Below are positions 18,300 through 26,842 of a stretch of DNA of 64,000 nucleotides, in pieces; within the stretch, counting starts at the first letter, position 1; every line of letters starts with the position of its first letter. Origin of the DNA: JALZEG01 sp035942255 (GTDB lineage: Bacteria > Actinomycetota > CADDZG01 > WHSQ01); NCBI GenBank assembly GCA_035942255.1, contig DASZDG010000050.1, positions 12,315 through 76,314 on the forward strand, given 5' to 3'. Under the pieces are notes generated by a model. That model was not told where the DNA came from. It ran no database searches and saw only the letters and a list, made by a program, of their open reading frames with translations. The translations under genes and the position numbers were made by a program.

Positions 18300-21200
18300 A
18301 GGACGTAGTCGCCGTCGCCTATGCGCAGCCATTTGTGATGTGGCCCGGTGCCGCGATCCTCCCGCAGGACGCCCGCGACGGGATCCTCGAAAGCGGAACG
18401 TAGCTCGGGATATCGCTCGAGCAGCGCGATGCCTCTCTCGTCGCCCGCAAGGATCAGGAAGCGCGCGATGTGGCTGAGCCCGATCCGCAGGAGGCGGAAC
18501 CGCGCCGTCACGCCCGGCTCCGAGTACCGCGCGAGCGTCTCCTCCATTATCCCGAGGGCCGCCACGGCGTGGTTCACGACCTTGGGCGTCACCTCGCCAC
18601 GGCGTCGGTGCAGCGAGATCGCAAGGTTGACGTGCGCGCGCCACAAGGTCTCCATCTGCCGGCCCCTGGCCGCAGCCGATACCCCTTGCGCGAACCAAGA
18701 CGGTGCGCTCTCGTCACCTCTGAGCGCTGCCAGCAGCCCGAGCACGATCGCGGAGGCACCGGCATCGGGGTCGTTACCCACTCGGGTCGACTCCGTGAAG
18801 ACGCGCGTCATCATCATGTCCGCCTCCTCGAGCATCGCGGCGGCGCCGGATTTCTCCTCAGTCCGGGTCCGATAGGCAACCACGATGAGCGCGAGGCTGA
18901 GGTTGAGCTGCACGTCGCTCCACAGGTCCGCGTGCTGGGGAGCCGCGAGCACCTCCTGCGCGCATTCCCGCAGCACCTTCAGGGCGGCACGAGGGTCCCG
19001 CGCCAGCATGACGTTGCCGTAGGTGCTCGTCACCCTGAGCAGCAACGGTGAGGCCGACGCGCGTGCAAGATCGAGCGCGCGCTCGAAGAGGTCCAGCGCC
19101 ACGTCGTATTCCCCGGAGAGCGCAAGGCTGACTGCTTGCGAATGGAGTGCCTCGACCTCGAGCGTGTCCCATACCAGCGGGTCGGCCGGTGCCCCGCCAC
19201 GCCGGACCGCCCGGACCGCCTCGGCGATCCTTCCGGCTACCTCCGCCGCCTCGTCGGGAGCACGGTCGTTGAACAACACCTGCGACCGGCGGACCTCGGC
19301 CCGCAGCTCGCGCTCGCGCATCGCGGCCAGGTCCGCCGTCGGCCCGATCGGCTCCCGGGCGCGACGGGCTCCGATCCGCCGGCGAAGCGCCTCGAGCCTT
19401 CGCGCGGCCTGAAGCCGGTCCCTCCCTAGAAGCTGCCGCGTCAGCACGAGCTCGTCGTCACAGAGACGGAGGAACATCTCCCGAGCGACCGGCGCGTCGT
19501 CGTCGATGCTCCACGCGAGGTCGAGCCGGGCAACGGCGATGCGATGCGCGAGCAGGTCGTCTCCGCCCGCGAGCGCCCTCCCGAGGGCCTCGTCGAAGAG
19601 CGAGGATGCGCGGGCGGCGTCTCGCTCAGGCTTTTCCAACAGGACGCGGCCCCACCGGAAGAGATCCAGGGGGCCCGCGTTCGGCGTCCCCTCGTACCAG
19701 CTCGAGTACGCCTCCACCACGCGCTCTCGATGATCGGGCGGCACGTCGAACTGCCGCAACGTCTCGAAGTAGAGCTCGTGCCGGAACGACGCATGGCTCG
19801 CGGCCCCCTCGTCCGTCCAGAGGATGTCCGTCGCGTCGATCTCCCGCAGCGAGAAGTCGGGAGCGAGGCGACTCCAGAGCCGGCGGAACAGCGGCATCGA
19901 GACGCGGTCCTCGAGAAGGGCCGCCGCCCAGAGCAAGAGCGCAACGTCGAACTTCTCCCTCCTCAGGTACTCCCACCGTGCCGCCACCGACTCGTACACC
20001 GACTCAGGCAGAACGACGCGCGGAGGCAACGGCAACATCATGAAGAGAAGGCCGGTGTCGGGGTTCTGCCCCACGACCCCCTCTGCCTTCAACAGCCGCA
20101 ACAACTGCAGCGAGTGGAAGGGGTTCCCGCCCGCCTTCCGGTTGACGAGCTGGATGAGGTCGTGCTGCAGCTCGAGCAAGTCGTCTTCGACCAGACGTTC
20201 GCGATGGTGCCGGTCCTCGAACAGCAGCCGGATGAACTCCAGCGCTTGTTCCGGAGAGAACGCCGAGCACGTCAGGACCGGGCATCCGAGCGTCTCGAGA
20301 AAGGCCTCGAAGTGGGCGGACGTCCACACGTCGGCGCCGCGCGCGTACGTCTCCTTCACGCGGCCCTCGAAGAGGAAGAAGACGCCGTTGGCGGACGACC
20401 CCGTCTCCGGGATGCTCAGCTGCCAGACCAGCCGGTCCAGCAGCACGAGGCCGTCGTTCGACGTCCAGTGGAGGTCCTGAAGATGGACGACGAGCGGAGC
20501 ATGACGGCGCCGCGCCGTCATCAGGAGCACGAGCGCCGAGAGGAGCACCTGGTCGGAATCCGCCGCGGGAGGCCCGGTCCGGGCCCCGAAGATCGCGCTG
20601 ATCGCGGGGGCCGCACGCGCGGCCAGCGCGGGGTCGTAGCAGGAGATCGCCTCCAGAACGTCGTCCGCGGGGGCGACCCGCGAGACGTCGTTCGGAACGA
20701 GCGCCACGAGGAGGTCCCGCACCAGTCGATGCGGGTCGTTGAGCGTCTTGGCCTGCTTCGCAGCGACGACTCCGGCCCCCCGCCGTCGCTTCTCGAGGCA
20801 GAACGCCTCGGACACGCGCGTCTTCCCGCTGCCCCCCGCGCCGACGATGCCGAACGACACGACCGCTCCTGCACGCGCTCGTTCGTAGGCGTCGTCGAGC
20901 TCCTTCATGATGCCGCGGAACGGAGGCTCGAAGAAGCGCGGCCGCAGGTTCTCGACGACGCGGACCCGGCCGAGGGCGTTCCGTGAGAGCGGCGAATCGG
21001 CCCCGGTAGCCTCGAAGCCGACGATCACCTCGCCCAGGTCGAGGTCCCCGATGTTGTAGGAGTCGAACTCGAGGTCATGGACGACGCGGATCGTGTCGTC
21101 GGTTGCGCTTCCGGCCGCAAGCGGTCTCCCGGCCGGGCTGTCGCAGCCGACGGGGCCGATCAGCCTGACCCGCTGGACTTCTCCCGTTTCCGATCTTGGT

Positions 21201-21931
21201 CGCCACCAGAGACGCGCGCCGGGGGCCGAGACGGCGGGAGAGCGGACCTCGACCGCGACTGCGAACGGCTCCCCTGCGAGCACGCGCGGCGGCGCCGTGA
21301 CCTCGACCCACGGTGACGGCCGCGGCTCGGCCTCCCGCTCGAAATACGCCAGGATCTCGTCGACGTCGTCGGGCAGCGCCTGCCGGAGGATCTCCTCCAC
21401 CGCGGGAAGGTGGTGATGGATGAGCGCCTCGATCTGGCGCCGGTCGAGGATGTGACAGTGACGGCGTAGCTCTCTCTCGAGATCGCGCCGGGCCGCGTCG
21501 ATGCGTCGTTGCGTCACCCGAGCCGAGAACGCGACGACGAAGAAGGTCGGGTTGATCTCGCCGGCCATGCTGATCAGGCTTCCGGCGATGTCATCGAGGA
21601 CCTTGTTCACGCGAGTGCGTTTCTTGCACTGGCCGCCGACCGTGATCCCCGCGTCGATCGTCAGGTACTCGACCTTCAGGAACTGCTGCCTGCCGACGAA
21701 GTCGACGCCCCCGTCGGAGTAGTTCGGCGACACGCGCCATTCGTAGTCGGGGCGGAGGTCGGCGAAGATCCTCGCGATCGCAACCTCGAAGACCTGCAGC
21801 TTGAAGACGCCGCCGGGGCGGTCTGACACCGCCACCAGCTGGACCGGGAACCCGGTGGGCGGGGCCCAGCTGAAGTCTTGGGTTAGGAGGGCCCAGACGC
21901 GGCGCTCGGCAGGGGACTCACGGCTCGCCAC
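18293..21931 (-). CDS. STAND NTPase with N-terminal Mrr-like nuclease domain (Avs-like, probable phage defence)
   Basis: 1212 residues from GTG 21931, six bases inside the right inverted repeat. Residues 1-200 resemble an Mrr-type PD-(D/E)xK nuclease: Asp 77 in GGVDFVG and Gln 101/Lys 103 in GGQCKKR are the expected catalytic residues. A beta-rich region (205-325) follows, then a P-loop NTPase with Walker A GAGGSGKT (364-371) and Walker B VVHLQDLHW (481-489). The long C-terminus (about 600-1212) looks like TPR-type helical repeats, where STAND proteins sense their ligand. Nuclease-STAND-repeat is the layout of antiviral Avs proteins, which detect phage proteins and then degrade DNA. I infer defence; the trigger is unknown. 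Confidence 0.85.
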   Translation of the reverse strand: MASRESPAERRVWALLTQDFSWAPPTGFPVQLVAVSDRPGGVFKLQVFEVAIARIFADLRPDYEWRVSPNYSDGGVDFVGRQQFLKVEYLTIDAGITVGGQCKKRTRVNKVLDDIAGSLISMAGEINPTFFVVAFSARVTQRRIDAARRDLERELRRHCHILDRRQIEALIHHHLPAVEEILRQALPDDVDEILAYFEREAEPRPSPWVEVTAPPRVLAGEPFAVAVEVRSPAVSAPGARLWWRPRSETGEVQRVRLIGPVGCDSPAGRPLAAGSATDDTIRVVHDLEFDSYNIGDLDLGEVIVGFEATGADSPLSRNALGRVRVVENLRPRFFEPPFRGIMKELDDAYERARAGAVVSFGIVGAGGSGKTRVSEAFCLEKRRRGAGVVAAKQAKTLNDPHRLVRDLLVALVPNDVSRVAPADDVLEAISCYDPALAARAAPAISAIFGARTGPPAADSDQVLLSALVLLMTARRRHAPLVVHLQDLHWTSNDGLVLLDRLVWQLSIPETGSSANGVFFLFEGRVKETYARGADVWTSAHFEAFLETLGCPVLTCSAFSPEQALEFIRLLFEDRHHRERLVEDDLLELQHDLIQLVNRKAGGNPFHSLQLLRLLKAEGVVGQNPDTGLLFMMLPLPPRVVLPESVYESVAARWEYLRREKFDVALLLWAAALLEDRVSMPLFRRLWSRLAPDFSLREIDATDILWTDEGAASHASFRHELYFETLRQFDVPPDHRERVVEAYSSWYEGTPNAGPLDLFRWGRVLLEKPERDAARASSLFDEALGRALAGGDDLLAHRIAVARLDLAWSIDDDAPVAREMFLRLCDDELVLTRQLLGRDRLQAARRLEALRRRIGARRAREPIGPTADLAAMRERELRAEVRRSQVLFNDRAPDEAAEVAGRIAEAVRAVRRGGAPADPLVWDTLEVEALHSQAVSLALSGEYDVALDLFERALDLARASASPLLLRVTSTYGNVMLARDPRAALKVLRECAQEVLAAPQHADLWSDVQLNLSLALIVVAYRTRTEEKSGAAAMLEEADMMMTRVFTESTRVGNDPDAGASAIVLGLLAALRGDESAPSWFAQGVSAAARGRQMETLWRAHVNLAISLHRRRGEVTPKVVNHAVAALGIMEETLARYSEPGVTARFRLLRIGLSHIARFLILAGDERGIALLERYPELRSAFEDPVAGVLREDRGTGPHHKWLRIGDGDYVLY

Positions 21932-21937
21932 GACGAT

Positions 21938-21955
21938 CGATAATTCCTAGTTATC
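21938..21955. repeat. Right inverted repeat / candidate recombination site
   Basis: CGATAATTCCTAGTTATC, the exact reverse complement of 17147-17164. The 7-bp core TTCCTAG is inverted relative to the left copy, so recombination would flip the DNA between the two. The outer arm is less symmetrical than in the left site. Outside it, towards 22100, no gene reads inwards. A TACAAT on the minus strand near 22032 could be a -10 box for the STAND gene, which is uncertain. Confidence 0.85.
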
Positions 21956-22105
21956 CGACGTGGGAGCGCGGCTCGGGAGCAGTTTTCACGGGGCCCTCAC
22001 GTTAACTCTGGGGATGACTCGACGCAAGATTGTACGCTAAGCCCCGTGGCCGAAGTCCCGGCCCGATATGGCTAGCGCATCGGGAACGGCGCCGGCTCTT
22101 GTGAG

Positions 22106-22948
22106 CTACGACGCGACGACGTTGATCGTCAGGCCCGGGAACGACAGGGCCCCCGACTCGGTGCGGAAGGCGTTCTCGTTCTCCTCCAGGCGCGCCCTCA
22201 GCTCCGCTACCTGCTCGTCCGGCAGCTCGCGCACGACCGCGGCCAAAGCCCCCGCGACCTGCGTCATGAACTCCCAGCTCTGGTCGAACGAGGCGAACTC
22301 CCACTGCACCGGCATCTCTTCGATCGTCGCGTCGGCGAAGCCGGCGCCGGCCACCAGCGAGCGGATCGTGCCGTGGTCCGCGAGCGAGAACATCCCGCCG
22401 GGCCCGAAGGGGTCGTTGCGCGGCTCGTGGCCCATCTGCATCAGCGTCATCCCGGTGACCGTCACCCACGGGTTGTGCTCCGGCCCGGCCCAGACCGAGA
22501 ACGCCAGACGGCGCCCCTCCTTCAGGACTCGCCGGGACTCCCGCAGGGCCGCGGCGGAATCGGGCATCAGCATGAACCCCCACCGGCAGACGATCCCGTC
22601 GACGGAGTCGTCGGCGAGGTCCATCTCCTGCGCGTCGAGGACGCGCGCCTCGACGTTGCTCAGCCCCCGCTCCGCCGCGCGCCGCCGCGCGACCTCCACC
22701 ATCCGCGGGGCGAAGTCGGTCTCGATGACCTTCCCGGAGGCGCCGACGCGGTCCGCCGCGAGGAACCCGTTGTCGCCGGGCCCTCCCGCGAGGTCGAGGA
22801 TCACGTCGCCGTCGCGCGGCCCGACGTGCTCGACAAGCCACTCGCCGACGTGTCGTGTGGTCTTCCACATGAACTCGCTGTGCCGGTCCCAGCCCGGCGC
22901 CATGTCGTCCCAGACGGCGAGTGTGTCCCTCTGCTCCGATGCGCTCAT
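22106..22948 (-). CDS. Class I SAM-dependent methyltransferase (UbiE-like)
   Basis: 280 residues. The SAM-binding motif ILDLAGGPGDNG (about 49-60), the acidic end of strand 2 (VIETDFAP), the LDAQEMDLADDSVDGIVC segment and a following aromatic strand are those of the UbiE/COQ5-type methylase group. The substrate cannot be told. I chose ATG 22948, just before WDDMAPGWD, which is where this family begins. A longer reading frame upstream is low-complexity and antisense to the next gene's region. Confidence 0.85.
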   Translation of the reverse strand: MSASEQRDTLAVWDDMAPGWDRHSEFMWKTTRHVGEWLVEHVGPRDGDVILDLAGGPGDNGFLAADRVGASGKVIETDFAPRMVEVARRRAAERGLSNVEARVLDAQEMDLADDSVDGIVCRWGFMLMPDSAAALRESRRVLKEGRRLAFSVWAGPEHNPWVTVTGMTLMQMGHEPRNDPFGPGGMFSLADHGTIRSLVAGAGFADATIEEMPVQWEFASFDQSWEFMTQVAGALAAVVRELPDEQVAELRARLEENENAFRTESGALSFPGLTINVVAS

Positions 22949-23101
22949 GGACCGACCATAAGAGAGATCGCGACGCCATGCCCCGCGGGATTCGGCCCGC
23001 CGCGGGCGAATCTCCTCGTGCGCATCCGCGGTGGATGCGGCCCGGGTGTCCGGCAGCGCCGCCCGGTCGCCGTCGAGGCTGCCTGCGGAGGGGGTGAATC
23101 C

Positions 23102-23311
23102 ATGCGGAAAGCTCTGATTGCCCTGGGGGCCGCGTCTGCGGTCGTGATGTCGGGCGGGGTCGCCTCGGCGACCGAGATCCACCTGCCCCACGTCGGCCGC
23201 CCCGGCTGCGAGGTCAACGGGGGAACGGTCGGTGTGCTCGAGCCCGACAACACCGTCTCGTACGACGACTTCTACGTGAACGTGTACTTCTGCCTCCCGC
23301 CGCCCTCCTAG
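23102..23311 (+). CDS. Very small secreted protein
   Basis: 69 residues. A signal peptide (MRKALIALGAASAVVMSGGVASA) leaves a mature peptide of about 45 residues with two Cys and the ending YFCLPPPS. GGAGGGGG lies about eight bases before ATG 23102, a strong ribosome site. The stop overlaps the convergent esterase gene by four bases. No family recognised. Confidence 0.75.
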   Translation: MRKALIALGAASAVVMSGGVASATEIHLPHVGRPGCEVNGGTVGVLEPDNTVSYDDFYVNVYFCLPPPS

Positions 23312-24201
23312 AGGGTGCGGTCCAGGAACCGAACGGTCTCGTCGAAGGTCGCCGAGGCCACGGACATCCCGTGCCGGGTGCCACCGAGCTCCACGGTCTC
23401 GTACGTGAGGCCGAAGGTTTCCAGCCTCTTGACGAGCCGCCGCGGCTGGTCCCGCGGGATCAGCTCATACCGGGAGAATGCAACGAGCATCGGAGGGGTC
23501 GCCGCGTCCACGGCGCGGCGCCCCGACGTGCGCCGGTACGTGTCGGGGCACAGCTCGGGCGAGCAGCCGAGGTAGTTCTCGATCGGCCCGGTCAGGATGC
23601 CCTCGCGGTGCAGCCGCTCGAGGTCTATGGGCGCGGAGAACAGCACGACCGCGTCCGGCCTCAACGTCTCCGACGTCGCCGCCATCAGCGCGAGCTGACC
23701 GCCGGCGCTGGATCCCGCGACGGCCACCCGCCCCGCGTCGACTCCGTACGTCTCGGCGTTCCTACGCACCCAGTCGACCGCCGTCTCCACGTCCCGCGCC
23801 GGGTCCGGGAAGCGTGTGTCGCCTCCGGGGGGCGCCAGCCGGTAGTCGATGGCGAAGACGACGTAGCCCTCACGGGCGTAGAGGGAGGCGAGCGTCGACC
23901 AGACCTCCTTGCTGCGGCGGCGCCAGGAGCCCCCGTGGACGAGGACGAGGCCCGGCGCCGGCCGGGGATCCTCCATCCGGTAGACGTCGAGGCTTAACAT
24001 CTCGCCGTCGTGCTGGGCGTACGGGACGTCACTTATGACTATCGGACCCGTCTGGACGGGGGGAAGACCCTCGTCCTGGTCCGCTGCTGCCCGGGCCGGA
24101 GGGGTGGAGCCACCGGAGGTGCCCGAAATGCCCGCGGCGGCGATCGCAAGCACGATCGCCAGACCGCGGCCGAGAGCACGCCGGCACGCCCCGCCATCCA
24201 T
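23308..24201 (-). CDS. Secreted alpha/beta-hydrolase (esterase/lipase-like)
   Basis: 297 residues with an N-terminal signal or anchor. HGGSWRRR (about 90-97) supplies the oxyanion hole and GSSAGG (about 163-168) carries the nucleophilic Ser, as in hormone-sensitive-lipase and BD-FAE-like hydrolases. GTRHGMS supplies the His. The acid residue is not at its usual D position; an E or D in the SRYELIPRD segment may serve. Substrate unknown, probably an extracytoplasmic ester. It is divergent from the O-acyltransferase cluster. Confidence 0.85.
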   Translation of the reverse strand: MDGGACRRALGRGLAIVLAIAAAGISGTSGGSTPPARAAADQDEGLPPVQTGPIVISDVPYAQHDGEMLSLDVYRMEDPRPAPGLVLVHGGSWRRRSKEVWSTLASLYAREGYVVFAIDYRLAPPGGDTRFPDPARDVETAVDWVRRNAETYGVDAGRVAVAGSSAGGQLALMAATSETLRPDAVVLFSAPIDLERLHREGILTGPIENYLGCSPELCPDTYRRTSGRRAVDAATPPMLVAFSRYELIPRDQPRRLVKRLETFGLTYETVELGGTRHGMSVASATFDETVRFLDRTL

Positions 24202-24329
24202 CCGCCGCAGGGTAGCGCAGCCGGGGGCCGCGTGGCCCCGGGGGGCCGGGAACCATCGGGCGGGCCGGAGCGTCGTCCGGGCATGGAAAGGCGCTCCGGG
24301 CGGAGGGCGGCCGGCCGGCGGGAGCGGGG

Positions 24330-25742
24330 ATGCTGTTCAACTCCCTAGAGTTCGCGTTGTTCCTGCCGGTCGTCCTCGGCCTGTACTGGCTGCTGCCGCA
24401 CAGGGGACAGAACGTCCTCCTGCTCGTCGCGTCCTACGTCTTCTACGGCGCCTGGGACGTGCGGTTCCTGTCGTTGATCGTCATCTCCACGCTGATCGAC
24501 TTCCAGGTCGGGAGGGGTCTCGGCCGCACCGAGGACGAGGGCCGTCGCAAGCGGTGGCTCCTGGTCTCGGTCGTCGCCAACCTCGGCATCCTCGCCTTCT
24601 TCAAGTACTTCGGCTTCTTCGTGGACTCGGCGGTGGAGCTCGTGTCGTGGGTCGGGCTGGACGTCCACCCCCCGCTCTTCGAGGTGCTGCTGCCGGTCGG
24701 GATCAGCTTCTACACGTTCCAGACGATGAGCTACAGCTTCGACGTCTACCGGCGGAGGATCGAACCGGACTCGGACCTCGTGACGTTCTCGACCTACGTC
24801 GCCTACTTCCCACAGCTCGTCGCCGGCCCCATCGAGCGGGCGAAGCGCCTCCTCCCGCAGATCGAGGCGGAGCGCCAGCGGCCCGACACCGAGCAGGTGC
24901 GGTCGGCCCTGGTGCTGATGCTCGTCGGCCTGTTCAAGAAGGTCGCCATAGCCGATGCAGTAGCGCCGTTCGTCAACGACGCGTTCGCCGCCGGATCCGG
25001 CGCGGGCAAAGGGACCCTCCTGCTCGGAGCGCTCGGGTTCTCGCTGCAGATCTACGGTGACTTCGCCGGCTACACCGACATCGCGCGCGGCGTCTCGCGG
25101 CTGTTCGGCATCGAGCTCATCCGGAACTTTGCCCAGCCGTACCTCGCACGCAACATCACGGAGTTCTGGAGGACCTGGCACATCTCACTGTCTGCGTGGC
25201 TGCACGACTACCTGTACATCCCGCTCGGGGGGAACAAGCGCGGGCGCGCCACCACGTACCGGAACCTCATCCTCACGATGCTGCTGGGCGGCCTCTGGCA
25301 CGGGGCCGCGTGGACCTTCGTCGTGTGGGGCGGCCTGCACGGTCTCCTCCTCGCGCTGCACCGCGCCGTCGGGGGCTACGTCCCGCGCGACGAGCTGAAG
25401 CCGCTGCGGTGGCGGGACACGCCGGCGATCCTGCTGACCTTCACGACGGTCACCGCGCTGTGGGTCTTCTTCCGCGCCGAGTCGATGACCGGCGCCCTGG
25501 ATTACCTTGGCGGTCTCGTGACCGCGCCGTGGGGCGTCGTAGACGTCGACGCGGCGATCGTCATCCTCTTCTCGGCCGCCCTGGTGCTCCTGCTGGACCT
25601 CGCGCAGCGGCTCTCGCAGGACGACGCCGTGATCATGTCCTGGCCCGCCGTGGCACGCGGCGCGACCGTCGCCGTCCTGCTCGTGGCCATCGTCGTCTGG
25701 ACCGGCGGCACCGCCCAGCCGTTCATCTACTTCCAATTCTGA
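24330..25742 (+). CDS. MBOAT-family membrane O-acyltransferase (AlgI/DltB-like)
   Basis: 470 residues with about a dozen membrane helices. It begins MLFNSLEFALFLP, the usual opening of AlgI-type proteins. The conserved LARNITEFWRTWHISLSAWLHDYLYIPLG region and the LWHGAAWTFVVWGGLHG segment with the essential His are intact. AlgI and DltB pass acyl groups across the membrane for attachment to surface polymers. The next gene, 10 bases on, is an SGNH-like partner, which fits O-acylation of an exopolysaccharide or wall polymer. Confidence 0.93.
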   Translation: MLFNSLEFALFLPVVLGLYWLLPHRGQNVLLLVASYVFYGAWDVRFLSLIVISTLIDFQVGRGLGRTEDEGRRKRWLLVSVVANLGILAFFKYFGFFVDSAVELVSWVGLDVHPPLFEVLLPVGISFYTFQTMSYSFDVYRRRIEPDSDLVTFSTYVAYFPQLVAGPIERAKRLLPQIEAERQRPDTEQVRSALVLMLVGLFKKVAIADAVAPFVNDAFAAGSGAGKGTLLLGALGFSLQIYGDFAGYTDIARGVSRLFGIELIRNFAQPYLARNITEFWRTWHISLSAWLHDYLYIPLGGNKRGRATTYRNLILTMLLGGLWHGAAWTFVVWGGLHGLLLALHRAVGGYVPRDELKPLRWRDTPAILLTFTTVTALWVFFRAESMTGALDYLGGLVTAPWGVVDVDAAIVILFSAALVLLLDLAQRLSQDDAVIMSWPAVARGATVAVLLVAIVVWTGGTAQPFIYFQF

Positions 25743-25752
25743 GGAGATGCCC

Positions 25753-26835
25753 ATGTCCCCGCGAGCAAAGTCCCGTATCGGATCGTCGTCGGCGTTCTTC
25801 GGCGTCCTGCTCACGGTCGAGATGATCGCGCGCAGCATCGCGCCGGGGCTCCCGGTCGACCCGGGAAAGTGGCCGCGCATAGAGATCGCGCAGAAGCTCG
25901 ACCAAATGCGCCGTTACATCGGCGACGGGAAAGACGTCGACGCCGTGTTCGTGGGCAGCTCGATGGTCGCGGACGGCGTCGACCCCGTGGCGTTCAACGA
26001 GCGTGCGGACGTGACCGCCTACAACGCCGCGTTCGCCGGGCCGTCTATGCGCACGATCACGCCGTGGACGCTCGACATCGTCGACCCGCTCCTCCAACCC
26101 GAGGCCGTCGTGCTCGGGATACAGAGCCGCGAGCTGAGCGACAACGGCCCCAAGAACAAGACGATGTTCCAGAAGTTCGACTCCTCTCCGGGCTATCGGG
26201 AGACCACCTCGAACATCGCGCTGCGCTTTGCGGGGATGCTCGAGCGCGTCAGCTACTTCATGCGCTACCGGCGCGCGTTCCGCGAGCCCAGCCAGCTCCT
26301 GGAGGCCGACGGAGAGGCCGCACTCCGAACGGCGCAGGTCCGTCTGGAGCTGGGCCCCTTCGGGCAGCGCATCCAAAAGGACGTCCCGTACGAGGACACG
26401 GAGCAGTTCCGCACGTCGCTGTACGAGAAGATGCTGTACGACTTCGAGGTCGGCGGGCCCGAGTACGAGGCGCTGCAGAGGCTCTACGAGGAGCTGCGCG
26501 AGCGCGACGTCCGCTTGATCCTCGTCAACATGCCGGTGACCGACGCGTACTGGGAGGCGCACCGCTCGCCGTCCGCGCGAGAGGTCTATCACCGGGCGCT
26601 CGAGCGCTTCCTCGACGGCGCGGACGTGACGTTCGTCGATGCCGAGGATGCAGTGGCCGTGAACGCGTTCCGCAACCCGATGCACCTCGACGTCCGCGCT
26701 CGCAAGCGCCTGGCGCGAGCGCTGGCCGACTCCTGGGACGACCTGACCGGAAAGGAGCCGGCGCGCTTCACGATGGACTGTGCGGAGAGAGCCTGCCGGA
26801 TCGAGCCGGCGGAAGAAGACGCCGCGGGGGGCTAG
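25753..26835 (+). CDS. SGNH/DHHW-like extracytoplasmic acyltransferase partner
   Basis: About 360 residues with one N-terminal membrane helix and a large outside domain. VFVGSSMVADGV (about residues 70-80) gives the nucleophile Ser of an SGNH-type fold; the C-terminal FRNPMHLDVRAR segment gives the Asp/His part. This is the AlgX/AlgJ/PatB-like pattern, proteins that receive an acyl group from an MBOAT partner and move it to a sugar polymer. ATG 25753 has GAGGAG six bases upstream; an ATG at 25747 is too close to it. Confidence 0.82.
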   Translation: MSPRAKSRIGSSSAFFGVLLTVEMIARSIAPGLPVDPGKWPRIEIAQKLDQMRRYIGDGKDVDAVFVGSSMVADGVDPVAFNERADVTAYNAAFAGPSMRTITPWTLDIVDPLLQPEAVVLGIQSRELSDNGPKNKTMFQKFDSSPGYRETTSNIALRFAGMLERVSYFMRYRRAFREPSQLLEADGEAALRTAQVRLELGPFGQRIQKDVPYEDTEQFRTSLYEKMLYDFEVGGPEYEALQRLYEELRERDVRLILVNMPVTDAYWEAHRSPSAREVYHRALERFLDGADVTFVDAEDAVAVNAFRNPMHLDVRARKRLARALADSWDDLTGKEPARFTMDCAERACRIEPAEEDAAGG

Positions 26836-26842
26836 GCGGGGC

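Larger units (their letters stand above)
17147..21955. mobile_element. Candidate invertible DNA segment carrying two convergent genes
   Basis: A segment of 4.8 kb bounded by inverted 18-bp repeats next to a tyrosine recombinase gene. It contains exactly two genes, glycosyltransferase (+) and STAND ATPase (-), each beginning 4-6 bases inside its repeat and meeting tail to tail with a 7-base overlap. The layout resembles the Mu G segment, where inversion selects which of two opposed gene sets is expressed. There is no transposase inside, which argues against a simple insertion sequence. Confidence 0.7.

Noticed and set aside
17147..21955. Reading the inverted repeats as ends of a transposon
   Set aside because: There is no transposase inside and no target-site duplication outside, and the recombinase lies outside with its stop codon in the repeat. 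A tyrosine-recombinase inversion site explains this better.
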